DNA of 64,000 nucleotides from JAFLTL01 sp964389525 (GTDB lineage Bacteria > Bacteroidota > Bacteroidia > Bacteroidales > Muribaculaceae). The stretch is from positions 1 to 64,000 of the forward strand of contig CAYMEX010000002.1 of NCBI GenBank assembly GCA_964389525.1. The letters run 5' to 3'. How positions within the stretch are numbered: position 1 is the stretch's first letter; each line of letters begins with the position of its first letter. The notes below the pieces were generated by a model. That model was given only the letters and a program-made list of their open reading frames with translations. It made no database searches and was not told the origin of the DNA. Shown here piece after piece: positions 34,311 through 43,201 of the stretch. A program made the position numbers and the translations under genes.

Positions 34311-34318
34311 CAAATATA
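34311..34318 (-). promoter_or_regulatory. -7 box of the DUF1080 lipoprotein gene
   Basis: TATATTTG on the minus strand is an exact TAnnTTTG match, 35 bases before the start codon. No convincing -33. Confidence 0.5.
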
Positions 34319-34337
34319 ATCTCCTGACGGTAAATAC

Positions 34338-34366
34338 GAAAAAATCCGGGCATTTTTTCCCGGATT
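34338..34366 (-). terminator. Terminator of the CreD-like gene
   Basis: On the minus strand AATCCGGG and CCCGGATT pair around an A-rich loop and a T run follows. Confidence 0.87.
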
Positions 34367-34403
34367 CTTTCAATATTCACTTTTTCAAGCCCGATATGTG
34401 ATT

Positions 34404-35861
34404 TCAACGGGTCTCGATGCGGAGCTTCAGCGTGGCATACATGATTGCCGCGAGAGCTATGAACAGGCCGATGCTGCCGGTGAGGAGCGCGAATGTCTCA
34501 AGGCAGAGCAGTATGTAGATGAACGCATATATCACCACCAGAAGTCCTGCGATAGCCGTGGCTACTTTCAGCGAGTGAAGCACTCCCTTCATATACAGGA
34601 ATATCAGTCCGATCGTCATTACGGCCGCGATAAAGTAACTGCCGCCGAACGACATATGCTCCGACAGCGACAGCAGGAGCGAGTAGAATAATATCAACGC
34701 CAGTCCGATAAGCAGATACTGGAACACATGTATCGGGTGGTGCATCATTATCTCGGCGAAAAGCACGGCGATAAAAGTCAGCAGCACGACTATTATGGCA
34801 TACTTCACCGCGCGGTCGGTCTTCTGATAACGGTCGACCGGAACAAGCATGTCGACAACAGCTGCCGACGAAGTGATCGACGACGCACGATCACCTACAA
34901 ACGCCTGCGGATAGTCGCGGTTGATCGAGTTGAGAGTCCACTCGGCCTTGAAACTGCCATCGGCCACCTCGCGCTCGCTCGGGAGAAACATGCCCTTGAA
35001 CGACGGAGACTTGCAGTCGCCCGCGATGGTGATGTCGTTATGGCGTCCGATAGGAGTGACGCCGAGCGCGCGCGATCCGCGCAGCTTCATCGTCAGGCTG
35101 TAGGGATATTTCATCGTGTCGGCCGATATGACGCCGACCTGAGCCTCCATGCAGCCCGATCCGGCCGTGCTGCCCGAAGTCACATCTACCGCATACACAT
35201 AGTCGTCGCTCCACTCCATTTCATCAATATGGCTGAAACTGTAGACCTGAAGATTGCGGCCTCCCTCCATTTCAAGCCGTCTGCCGGAGAGATCGAGCGG
35301 CGATATGTCCTCCACGCCTTTCAGATCGCCAATTCCGACGGTCACTGTTGCGTCTTTGAAACGATAGGCCGACATAGGTATGCCGAGAGACTCAAGCGGC
35401 GCAAGGCTTATGTCGCCCGACAGTTTCACATCGGCGTTATAGACCACCGACTCATATATGCCGCGATGCAATGTCTGCGATTTCACCTCGGCGTTGAAGT
35501 CGAGCGATTCAGGCAACAGTCTCACCTTGCCGCCAGTGTCGTCAGGCGATATGCTGTCATAAGGTATTGTCACTATCGGACCGGATATCAGCTGCTCGCC
35601 GCTCCACGACGAGGATATCTCCGACACAGTCGTATTCTGGGTGTGCTCGCGGTCGCCGATCAGCGACATTATTATCAGGTCGGGTATCAGCAGGCCGAGC
35701 GAGATAAGCGCGATGAACAGTATCTTCATTCCGAGCGACTGACTGCGTTTCTCGACGGAAGGCTCACATGCTCCGGCATCCCTGTTTTCCACATCCACGA
35801 CAAACGGTGGCGGTATTTCAGGCAGAAAGTCAGGTTTTCCGGTCTCTTTATCCATACTCAT
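34404..35861 (-). CDS. CreD-like inner-membrane protein
   Basis: A 485-residue membrane protein of the CreD family. One hydrophobic helix near the N-terminus (about 47-68, ILFIALISLGLLIPDLIIM) is followed by a large soluble region with SGEQLISGPIVTIPY, the family hallmark. Five or so helices fill the last 150 residues. CreD contributes to envelope integrity and beta-lactam or colicin tolerance in enterobacteria; no CreBC-type sensor system is adjacent here. The ATG at 35861 was preferred over an in-frame GTG six bases upstream. Single-gene unit. Confidence 0.86.
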   Translation of the reverse strand: MSMDKETGKPDFLPEIPPPFVVDVENRDAGACEPSVEKRSQSLGMKILFIALISLGLLIPDLIIMSLIGDREHTQNTTVSEISSSWSGEQLISGPIVTIPYDSISPDDTGGKVRLLPESLDFNAEVKSQTLHRGIYESVVYNADVKLSGDISLAPLESLGIPMSAYRFKDATVTVGIGDLKGVEDISPLDLSGRRLEMEGGRNLQVYSFSHIDEMEWSDDYVYAVDVTSGSTAGSGCMEAQVGVISADTMKYPYSLTMKLRGSRALGVTPIGRHNDITIAGDCKSPSFKGMFLPSEREVADGSFKAEWTLNSINRDYPQAFVGDRASSITSSAAVVDMLVPVDRYQKTDRAVKYAIIVVLLTFIAVLFAEIMMHHPIHVFQYLLIGLALILFYSLLLSLSEHMSFGGSYFIAAVMTIGLIFLYMKGVLHSLKVATAIAGLLVVIYAFIYILLCLETFALLTGSIGLFIALAAIMYATLKLRIETR

Positions 35862-35904
35862 AAGCACACTGATTTTAAGTTAATACTATCAAAATCCCCA
35901 TCTG

Positions 35905-35912
35905 CAAATATA
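35905..35912 (-). promoter_or_regulatory. -7 box of the CreD-like gene
   Basis: TATATTTG on the minus strand matches TAnnTTTG about 45 bases upstream of the start. Confidence 0.5.
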
Positions 35913-36007
35913 CTTCTTTATATTTTCCGATCATCAATTGTAACCAAATTTTATATGATTGCGTCTAAATCTACAGAAACGACAACATGCAAATCATACA
36001 ACATCAC

Positions 36008-38098
36008 ATGAACAAATTTTTATCCGTTATTTTTTCTTCATTGATTTGTCTTTCTGCATTGGCGCAGGAAGTCCCCGACTCTGCCATCGTCGAGAAGACG
36101 CTCGAAGAAGTCACTGTAAAAGCCACGCCGGTCATACGCAAGACCGACCGCGACGTCTACGCCATATCCGACGATGTGAAAAAGCGCTCCTCGTCGGCAT
36201 TCAGCCTGCTCACCAACATCGGCATACCCTCGGTTTCGGTCAACGATATAATGCGCAAAATCACGGTCAACGGCAAAGACGCCGAAATCCGTATAAACGG
36301 TCGTAAAGCCGACATAAACCAGTTTTATGCGCTTCAGGTCGAAAACATACGCCGCATAGAGTTCATCGACAATCCGGGGCTGAAATATGATGGAGCCGTT
36401 GCAGTGATCAACGTTGTTGTCGTAAACCCCGACCGCGGAGGCTCGCTATCGCTCTCCGACATGCAGACACTCAACTACGGTTTCAACAACGCCAATGCCT
36501 CGGTCACGATCGAGCATGGCAAAAGTCAGTTCAATGTCAGAGGATTCGGCAACATACGCAATAACGTGCCGGTATTCCGCGACTACAACGACCGCTACAA
36601 CATGCCCGACGGAAATATCATCGAGCGCACCGAGACTCCCGTTAGAGGCCATTACAAAAACATAGGCCTCTATCCGGCCGTCGACTACAACTACTACGTG
36701 CCTGAGAAAACCAATGTGTATGTCTCGGCTTTCTTCCCCATGAGCTTCGGTCAGGAGCTTCTGTACATGGGCGACCTCTCGACACGCGGTGCCGCAGGAA
36801 CCACCCGCCTCACCGACCGACAGAGAGATCCGGAAAAAAACCAGCAGCTCAGCGCCTACGTCGAGCAGAAGTTGCCGCACGACCAGACGATCATGGCCAA
36901 CGTAGGTTGGGGACGCGGCACCGGCACAAGCCGGCGCATCTACTCTGAGGAGCCCGACGCACGCGCCACAGGAGACGAACTGCACATCGACAACAACATA
37001 CACAACCGCCGCACATCGTGGTCTGCCGAGACCGACTATACCAAGGCATGGAACAGAAACACACTCACCGCCGGAGTGCGCTACTCCGGGTCGGTAAACC
37101 GCGCACACTATCTGTATGACACCGATCCTACGCAGACTGTAAGGCAGACAACCGACCGTCTATATTTCTTCGGAGAATATTCGCTTCAGGCAGGAAAATG
37201 GAACGTGACAGCCGGAGCAGCAGGAACATGGCAAGACAATGCCACCGAGGGAAAGCACATCTCGAAACTGCACTTCACACCACGCCTGTCGGTAGCATGG
37301 CGCTACAACGACATATCGCGCTGGTCGCTCACGCTCTCGTCGATGACTCTATCACCGTCGGTGAGCGAGACATCGCCCATCGTGCAGCAGGTCGACGGAT
37401 TCATCATACAGCAGGGCAATCCCTCCCTGAAATCCTATGTGTCATATAAATCGCGTCTACGCTACGGTTTCGCGTTCGGACAACGTTTTTCGGGCAGCAT
37501 ATCCACCTCGTTCCAGTATTCTCCCGATCCGGTTCAGGAATACTACACATGGAGCGGCGACAAGATACTGCACACATGGAACAACTGCGGCTACGCGTCA
37601 TATTTCGAAACAACACTCTCCCCGCGATGGGAGTGCATACCCGGCTGGGCGACCATAAGCGGATCTGTCACCTTCAGCCGCTCATGGACCAAAGGAGAGA
37701 ACTACCGGCACAACCTCAGCAACTGGTCGGGCAACGTAGACGCCACATTCTATCACTGGGGATTTGACGCCACACTGCAATATGAGCGCGCCATAGCATA
37801 TCAGCTTGGCGAACGCATACGGAGGGGCGAATCCTACACTGTATGTCAGGTCGGATATACATGGAAAGACTGGCGTTTCGCCTTCGGACTTTTTAACCCC
37901 ATCGGGCGATACAGTCAGGAAACAACGGTCAGCTCTGCCCTCGTGAAGCAGAAAACCGTAATGCGCACCACCGCATGCGACCGCATGCCCTTCCTGCAGG
38001 TTTCATACAACATCTCGTGGGGAAAACAGACACGCCACGCCTCCCGCAAACTCGAAAGCGACCTTTCGGGCTCGGGAGCATCGGCAGCCGGAAGATAA
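36008..38098 (+). CDS. Outer-membrane beta-barrel protein (TonB-receptor-like)
   Basis: A 696-residue outer-membrane protein with a signal peptide (about 1-19, ending ALAQ). A TonB-box-like EEVTVKATPVI near residue 32 and a short plug-like domain (about 35-140, with MRKITVNGKDAEIRINGRKA and IEFIDNPGLKYDG) precede a long series of amphipathic beta strands. It resembles the beta-barrel family PF14905 common in Bacteroidetes and lacks the usual N-terminal carboxypeptidase-like domain. The ATG at 36008 puts the signal peptide right at the N-terminus. The ligand is unknown, and no SusD partner is present. Confidence 0.82.
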   Translation: MNKFLSVIFSSLICLSALAQEVPDSAIVEKTLEEVTVKATPVIRKTDRDVYAISDDVKKRSSSAFSLLTNIGIPSVSVNDIMRKITVNGKDAEIRINGRKADINQFYALQVENIRRIEFIDNPGLKYDGAVAVINVVVVNPDRGGSLSLSDMQTLNYGFNNANASVTIEHGKSQFNVRGFGNIRNNVPVFRDYNDRYNMPDGNIIERTETPVRGHYKNIGLYPAVDYNYYVPEKTNVYVSAFFPMSFGQELLYMGDLSTRGAAGTTRLTDRQRDPEKNQQLSAYVEQKLPHDQTIMANVGWGRGTGTSRRIYSEEPDARATGDELHIDNNIHNRRTSWSAETDYTKAWNRNTLTAGVRYSGSVNRAHYLYDTDPTQTVRQTTDRLYFFGEYSLQAGKWNVTAGAAGTWQDNATEGKHISKLHFTPRLSVAWRYNDISRWSLTLSSMTLSPSVSETSPIVQQVDGFIIQQGNPSLKSYVSYKSRLRYGFAFGQRFSGSISTSFQYSPDPVQEYYTWSGDKILHTWNNCGYASYFETTLSPRWECIPGWATISGSVTFSRSWTKGENYRHNLSNWSGNVDATFYHWGFDATLQYERAIAYQLGERIRRGESYTVCQVGYTWKDWRFAFGLFNPIGRYSQETTVSSALVKQKTVMRTTACDRMPFLQVSYNISWGKQTRHASRKLESDLSGSGASAAGR

Positions 38099-38139
38099 TC
38101 AGCCACCACCACGCGCCGCCATGCGGCGCACAACAGCCG

Positions 38140-38177
38140 GAGAGGGCGCACCATAGCAATAAATGGCGCGTCCTCTC
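38140..38177 (+). terminator. Imperfect terminator-like hairpin after the beta-barrel gene
   Basis: GAGAGG and CCTCTC pair, with partly complementary GC-rich inner arms. The following sequence is TTATTAAAA without a solid T run, so strength is doubtful. Confidence 0.35.
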
Positions 38178-38225
38178 TTATTAAAAAAATACGATACACC
38201 TATCTATCGGGACGGCTCTATTGAC

Positions 38226-38233
38226 TATCTTTG
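38226..38233 (+). promoter_or_regulatory. -7 box of the GH27 gene
   Basis: TATCTTTG is an exact consensus match, 29 bases before the ATG at 38263. Confidence 0.6.
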
Positions 38234-38262
38234 GGGTACCATGAATTCAATCTATCATTTTT

Positions 38263-40479
38263 ATGAGATCTAAATTGCTAATAACAGCCGTAGCGGCAAT
38301 GCTCGCCATGCCGTCGGCATGGGCGCAGTCGGTCACCACTGCCCGATTCTGTGCAGGCGACAACCCCGAGTGGAAATCGCCGTCATTCGACGACTCGTCG
38401 TGGCAGACACTTCGCCTCGACAAAGTCTGGGATTATCAGGGCATACCAGCCTCCACGAAATTCGGATGGTACCGCATCTCGCTCGACACGCCGCAACTTT
38501 CGCAAAGGACAGGCACCGAAGCCGACAACTATGTCACCATCAACCTCGGCAAGATCGACGATGTCGACGAGACCTACCTCAACGGCACACTGATAGGAAA
38601 GACCGGATCACTCCCGACCGACAAAGACGGTTATCGCTCGCGTTTCAGCGCCACACGCAGCTACCTTGCGCCGCGCAGACTGCTCGCCGACAAAGGCAAC
38701 ACCATTGCCGTGCGCGTCTATAGCGGCGGAGAGCCGGGCGGCATGTACACCGGCCCCGTATCGATAACTCCCGCCGGATATCTCGACGGCGCATCACTCT
38801 CTGTGAAAGAGATCGCCGATGACGGCACGAAGATGTGCGCCATCACACTCTCCAACGCCTATCCGTGGGCCGTCAGAGGCACGCTCTCGATCGTCGAGAC
38901 CGATATCGAGACAGGCAAGGTCATAAACTCGTCAGAGCGCAAAATCTCGACCCGCAAAGGCAAAGACTCCACCGTGACCATCCCCTTCACCTCCGGCGAT
39001 CCGGTCCGCATCTCATGCGTCTTCACCGACAGCCGCACCGGCGCGACAATTAAATCGCAGTACACTCCCAAATACATCCTCACTCCGGCCGCACCGCTGT
39101 CGCCACGCTTCAACACCGCTGCTGTCTATGGCGTGCGTCCCGGCTCTCCGGTTCACTATCGCTTCGGCGTGTCGGGTCAGCGCCCCATGCAGTTTACATG
39201 CGCCGATCTTCCGGCCGGACTCCGGCTCGACCGCGACAACGGTGTACTCAGCGGGGCAATCGGCCAGCCCGGCGACTACACATTCACCGTCACCGCCACC
39301 AACGCCAACGGCACTGCCTCGCAGAACTTCACGATAAAAGTAGGCGACCTCATCGGCCTTACACCGCCCATGGGCTGGAACTCATGGAACTGCTGGGGAT
39401 TGAGCGTGTCGCAGGACAAAGTCATGGCGAGCGCCAACGCTCTTATGGACAAAGGCCTGGCCGACTACGGCTACTGCTACATAAACGTCGATGACGCATG
39501 GGAGGCACCCGCCCGCGACGCCGACGGCAAGATCGTAGTCAACGAGAAATTCCCCGACATGAAAGGTCTCGGCGACTGGCTGCACGAGCGCGGCCTGAAA
39601 TTCGGCATCTACTCCTCGCCAGGCGACTACACGTGCGGCGGATACCTCGGTTCGCTCGACCACGAGCGGCAGGACGCCGAGAGCTACAACGACTGGGGAG
39701 TCGACTATCTCAAATACGACTGGTGCGGCTACTCGCGCAAGCACACCCTTGAAAAAGACAAAGGCACACTTGCATCCTACATCCGCCCCTACATGCTCAT
39801 GGGCGAATACCTCAGGGCACTCCCCCGCGACATATTCTACAGCCTCTGCCAGTATGGCATGGAAGACGTATGGAAATGGGGGCACACCGTCGACGCCAAC
39901 TCATGGCGCACGACAGGCGACATCACCGACACATGGCAATCGCTCTACAGCATCGGATTTGAGCAGCAGGCCGACCTCGCGCCCTACGCCGCTCCAGGCC
40001 GCTGGAACGACCCCGACATGCTCATTGTCGGCAAAGTAGGATGGAGCAACAACCTGCGCGACTCACGCCTCACACCCGACGAGCAGTACACCCACATAAG
40101 CCTGTGGGCGCTTCTCGCAGCCAACATGCTCATCGGATGCGACCTCTCGCAGCTCGATGACTTCACGATCGGACTCCTGTGCAACAACGAAGTCAACGCC
40201 GTCAACCAGGACATACTCGGCCATCAGGGCTCACCCGTAGTGCGCGAAGGCGACCTTCAGATCTGGACCCGTCCGCTCGCCGACGGCTCGACTGCAGTCG
40301 GCATCTTCAACGTGGGTGCCGACGACATGACCGTAGACCTTGCCCAGCATCTGAAGGCTATCGGCGCCGGCCCGCTCAAGAGCAACCGCGATCTGTGGCG
40401 TCAGAAAGACCTCTCCACCACCGATCTCACCTACCTCATCCCCACCCACGGCGTCCGTCTGCTCAAGATCACATACTGA
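38263..40479 (+). CDS. Secreted GH27 alpha-galactosidase with N-terminal accessory domains
   Basis: A 738-residue exported glycosidase releasing alpha-linked galactose. The signal peptide ends at about AWAQ (21). An N-terminal jelly-roll sugar-binding domain (about 25-165) and two immunoglobulin-like regions (about 170-360) precede the barrel (about 365-650). The barrel starts with TPPMGWNSWNCWG, the GH27 hallmark. Asp486 in YLKYDWCGY is the nucleophile, and WNDPD (581-585) carries the acid/base Asp. A C-terminal beta-sandwich follows. The accessory domains make it longer than minimal GH27 enzymes. It is a single-gene unit with its own promoter and terminator. Confidence 0.93.
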   Translation: MRSKLLITAVAAMLAMPSAWAQSVTTARFCAGDNPEWKSPSFDDSSWQTLRLDKVWDYQGIPASTKFGWYRISLDTPQLSQRTGTEADNYVTINLGKIDDVDETYLNGTLIGKTGSLPTDKDGYRSRFSATRSYLAPRRLLADKGNTIAVRVYSGGEPGGMYTGPVSITPAGYLDGASLSVKEIADDGTKMCAITLSNAYPWAVRGTLSIVETDIETGKVINSSERKISTRKGKDSTVTIPFTSGDPVRISCVFTDSRTGATIKSQYTPKYILTPAAPLSPRFNTAAVYGVRPGSPVHYRFGVSGQRPMQFTCADLPAGLRLDRDNGVLSGAIGQPGDYTFTVTATNANGTASQNFTIKVGDLIGLTPPMGWNSWNCWGLSVSQDKVMASANALMDKGLADYGYCYINVDDAWEAPARDADGKIVVNEKFPDMKGLGDWLHERGLKFGIYSSPGDYTCGGYLGSLDHERQDAESYNDWGVDYLKYDWCGYSRKHTLEKDKGTLASYIRPYMLMGEYLRALPRDIFYSLCQYGMEDVWKWGHTVDANSWRTTGDITDTWQSLYSIGFEQQADLAPYAAPGRWNDPDMLIVGKVGWSNNLRDSRLTPDEQYTHISLWALLAANMLIGCDLSQLDDFTIGLLCNNEVNAVNQDILGHQGSPVVREGDLQIWTRPLADGSTAVGIFNVGADDMTVDLAQHLKAIGAGPLKSNRDLWRQKDLSTTDLTYLIPTHGVRLLKITY

Positions 40480-40498
40480 TCATCCCATATAACACACT

Positions 40499-40538
40499 CA
40501 GCACCGGGAGACCCTCCGTTTCCCGGTGCTGATTTTTT
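40499..40538 (+). terminator. Terminator of the GH27 gene
   Basis: CAGCACCGGGA and TCCCGGTGCTG form a perfect 11-bp stem, followed by ATTTTTT. Confidence 0.92.
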
Positions 40539-40702
40539 ATCACCTTACACCATTCCACACTATCGCGATAGCGATACTCTGTCTGCAGCTCCGTATACCT
40601 GAAAGAGCACCACACAACGACTGCAAAAACAGACGCATCTGAAGAACCCCATGGAACCGTGTCAAATGGTTCCTGACATGGGAAATACCATATCCAATTT
40701 GT

Positions 40703-40726
40703 GGGCGTACTATCGCACGCCCCTAC
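40703..40726 (-). repeat. Dispersed hairpin repeat, inverted partial copy
   Basis: Reverse complement of the first 24 bases of the repeat at 40768-40812, with one mismatch. The two arms, 41 bases apart, can form a long hairpin. Confidence 0.82.
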
Positions 40727-40767
40727 AAATCAACATTATACCATACGGATTATCCATCTAAACTGAT

Positions 40768-40812
40768 GTAGGGGCGTGCGAAAGTACGCCCAAAGCCTAT
40801 TTTGACACACCT
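40768..40812 (+). repeat. Dispersed hairpin repeat, copy 2
   Basis: 45 bases identical to 5106-5150 except for one position. It includes the GGGCGT-N8-ACGCCC hairpin core and the tail CTATTTTGACACACCT. Confidence 0.85.
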
Positions 40813-40954
40813 TCATGAAGGTGACATCACGGCGAGCCCTCCTCAACCCGCCGCGTGGGTTGCATCTGCGACGCACCCGTACAACGATCGAGGCTGCGCC
40901 GCACACACATGCGACACAGCCTCGTTAGCGTCTTTTGACGGTTATTGCAACCTA

Positions 40955-41122
40955 TCAGGGAAGCGAGATAGCTCCGCTGGGGCAAACCTCTGAGCACGAT
41001 CCGCACTCAATGCAGGTGTCAGGGTCGATGCTGTACTTGTCACCCTCTGAAATAGCTTCAACGGGGCAAACGGGCAGACATGTGCCGCAAGCCACGCAAT
41101 TGTCATCGATAACGTATGCCAT
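40955..41122 (-). CDS. 55-residue 2[4Fe-4S] ferredoxin
   Basis: A bacterial-type ferredoxin, the soluble electron carrier used by enzymes such as pyruvate:ferredoxin oxidoreductase. It begins MAYVIDDNCVACGTC and has two canonical motifs: C9, C12, C15, C19-Pro and C37, C40, C43, C47-Pro. The length is exactly that of clostridial-type ferredoxins. It has its own -7 box TAAATTTG (41196-41203) with a leader of about 70 bases. It is a single-gene unit, and NifJ elsewhere in the window is a likely partner (inference). Confidence 0.95.
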   Translation of the reverse strand: MAYVIDDNCVACGTCLPVCPVEAISEGDKYSIDPDTCIECGSCSEVCPSGAISLP

Positions 41123-41195
41123 GATGTACTTGGTTTTAGGTATTTATAGAACGAATAGTTTACACGTTACGGCCTTTTCAGGCACTTGGGTTATG

Positions 41196-41203
41196 CAAAT
41201 TTA
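41196..41203 (-). promoter_or_regulatory. -7 box of the 55-residue ferredoxin gene
   Basis: TAAATTTG on the minus strand is an exact consensus match; a GTTG about 18 bases upstream may serve as -33. Confidence 0.6.
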
Positions 41204-41287
41204 CACAATTCCCCGTTTCTACAACTCACCCGCCCCACTTTTTTTCAACACCAGCCATCCGAAATGTCCGACGCAATGTCATAAATG

Positions 41288-42295
41288 TCATTTATCAGCC
41301 TGCTTACCCTTAGCTTTTGCATTTAGCGTCTTAATGGTTTCAAGATAAGCTCTCTCTACTGGAGATAATTCACGAACTTGGAATAAGCGATATTCACGCT
41401 CAGCTTTCTCCATTGCTTGTTGGTGACTGATAGTCCCTGCCCCCATGAGCAATGCTTCTCCTGTCGAAGAAAGGATGTTGTCAAGTTGTTGTGCATAGTC
41501 ACTCATATACATCGGTCGGCGGCGCATTGCCTGAATCTCGGCAAAATCGAAATATCCCGACACGAGGTTGTTCAATATCTTCAATTCTTCGTCGCTAAGA
41601 TAGTTCTTGGCAATCTTTGCGTCGCGTAATGTCGGATGGTCTCCTTTAAATGAGGTGAGTCCCATTAGAGGAGAGTCTGCGTTTGCACGGTGATATATGA
41701 CCTCTGCCGCAGTATGCCCATGCGCCGCAAAGTGAAGTTTGTTTTGGACTATCTTGAAGAATTCAACAGAAATCTCAGAACGCGGGTCATAGTCAACAGC
41801 AGTTGCATAAATGTCAAGAACCTGACGGTACATCACTTTTTCGGAACTGCGAATGTCGCGGATACGGTCAAGAAGTTCACGCCAATAAGCACCGCCTCCA
41901 TTACCTTTCAACCGTTCGTCGTCCATCGTGAAGCCCTTGATTATATACTCCTTCAACCGTTCCGTTGCCCATCGTCTAAAATTAGTGGCAATAACCGATC
42001 GAACCCTATATCCCAACGAAATAATCATGTCAAGATTGTAGAATGGAATCTCACGAGAAACCTGTCGATTGCCTTCCTGACGAACCTGTAAGAAATTCTT
42101 ACAAGTTGCCGTTTCCTCCAATTCGCCATCCTCATAGATATTTCGAATATGTTGCACTATGTTTGGGCGAGTTGTATGATACAGCTCTGCCATCTGTTGT
42201 TGTGACAGCCATACAGTATCGCCCGTGAATTTTACATCTATACGGGTTTCACCATCTTCGCCCTGATATATTATTATCTGATTATTATCATCCAT
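41288..42295 (-). CDS. RhuM family protein
   Basis: A 335-residue member of the RhuM (virulence) family, recognised from IIIYQGEDGETRIDVKFTGDTVWLSQQQMAELY at the N-terminus (quoted as residues 7-39 in part), NFRRWATERLKEYIIKGFTMDDERLKG in the middle, and KIAKNYLSDEELKILNNLVSGYFDFAE in the second half. Members occur on islands and beside restriction or toxin genes; the biochemical role is unknown. The N-terminal part resembles the DNA-binding region of phage antirepressor-like proteins. It is AT-richer than the flanking housekeeping genes and precedes a toxin-like cassette on the same strand. Confidence 0.86.
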   Translation of the reverse strand: MDDNNQIIIYQGEDGETRIDVKFTGDTVWLSQQQMAELYHTTRPNIVQHIRNIYEDGELEETATCKNFLQVRQEGNRQVSREIPFYNLDMIISLGYRVRSVIATNFRRWATERLKEYIIKGFTMDDERLKGNGGGAYWRELLDRIRDIRSSEKVMYRQVLDIYATAVDYDPRSEISVEFFKIVQNKLHFAAHGHTAAEVIYHRANADSPLMGLTSFKGDHPTLRDAKIAKNYLSDEELKILNNLVSGYFDFAEIQAMRRRPMYMSDYAQQLDNILSSTGEALLMGAGTISHQQAMEKAEREYRLFQVRELSPVERAYLETIKTLNAKAKGKQADK

Positions 42296-42494
42296 ATTTG
42301 AAATAACGATCCAATGTTTTTAATCTTATAATGATGACTGCAAACTCAGATGAATGCAGTGAAAGAAGTACAGACAGTACACAACTCCGAGCCTTAGAGA
42401 GGCGATGTTCCTCACTCACTTCTATACCTTAACCGCAGGCATGAGTGACGCAAAGCATGCGGGTAGCACGCACTCCCGACTCAATCTACACAGG

Positions 42495-42716
42495 TTAATG
42501 CTGCTCTAAAAACAACTGATAGAGAGCGACAGGGCCATAATGCCACAACTTGGTTTCCTCATCTTCAAGCTGCCTGTAGGTCTTAGACTGATATATGCGA
42601 TCCAACGCCTCGGTTATGCTCAGACCGAAATCCGACGCATACATTACCGCCATCTTACTCACCTTGCCGGGAAGCAGAAGATAGAGATTTTCCGATGTTA
42701 TCTTTCTATCTGTCAT
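42495..42716 (-). CDS. DUF3791 protein (second copy of the cassette)
   Basis: A 73-residue protein matching the DUF3791 pattern: KVSKMAVMYASDFGLSITEALDRIYQSKTYRQLEDEETKLWHYGP (positions about 18-62, partly quoted in families as the core). It overlaps the DUF3990 gene by four bases (ATGA), so the two are translationally coupled. Small partner proteins coupled to a toxin-like gene usually act as antitoxins; that role is inferred here. Confidence 0.78.
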   Translation of the reverse strand: MTDRKITSENLYLLLPGKVSKMAVMYASDFGLSITEALDRIYQSKTYRQLEDEETKLWHYGPVALYQLFLEQH

Positions 42717-43195
42717 TTCAATATCCCCTCTGCTTTGATAAAACGTATAGTTTTCAATGCATCCACGCTATGAAGAAGTATCTGATTAACCAGTCTGTAT
42801 GCCTTTAGTTCAGAAATAAGAGCCTGTTTACCCAAAATTCCTGCTTCGTAAAGTGCGAATGATGCATAAACACGATCGTTTGCAACCGGTCCTTTGACAA
42901 TATCATAATTGTGCATGAAATCCCGATCCATTCGGTTTGCCATGACAAAATCCAACCATTGCTCATCAGGCTTTTCAAATGACAGAACGGAAAGCTCTGT
43001 CTCAAGATCCGGATTATATTCATAGACGTTTAGCCATCCTCTGACAATATCACCTTTGAATTTCCGCCTCACCCAACTCTCGGCCTGATCGTATGAAGAT
43101 GTAAGATAAAATCCGGCACCATAGTCAAGAGTACGATTGGGAATTCTGATTTCAGGTAATTCAACCTTTTCAATACTACCGTGATAAAGTTCCAT
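42713..43195 (-). CDS. DUF3990 protein, probable ADP-ribosyltransferase-fold toxin
   Basis: A 160-residue protein with LYHGS at residues 3-7 (His5) and YGAGFYLT at 25-32 (Tyr30). These match the first two elements of the H-Y-E type ADP-ribosyltransferase fold. The central region has EQWLDFVMANR and the segment GPVANDRVYASF follows. DUF3990 is found with DUF3791 neighbours in Bacteroidetes and Firmicutes accessory DNA. Six bases separate it from the upstream DUF3791 gene, and it overlaps the downstream one. NAD-dependent modification of a cellular target is a reasonable guess; I cannot see the substrate. Confidence 0.78.
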   Translation of the reverse strand: MELYHGSIEKVELPEIRIPNRTLDYGAGFYLTSSYDQAESWVRRKFKGDIVRGWLNVYEYNPDLETELSVLSFEKPDEQWLDFVMANRMDRDFMHNYDIVKGPVANDRVYASFALYEAGILGKQALISELKAYRLVNQILLHSVDALKTIRFIKAEGILK

Positions 43196-43201
43196 ACAGA
43201 A

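Larger units (their letters stand above)
40539..40954. other. Gene-free region with repeats and palindromes
   Basis: No gene is supported between the GH27 terminator and the small ferredoxin. It holds two opposed copies of the dispersed hairpin repeat. It also has a perfect 16-base palindrome CACCTTCATGAAGGTG (40808-40823) and a stem at about 40881-40928 (GAGGCTG with CAGCCTC, AACGA with TCGTT). That stem lies downstream of the minus-strand ferredoxin gene but has no T run. Confidence 0.6.
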
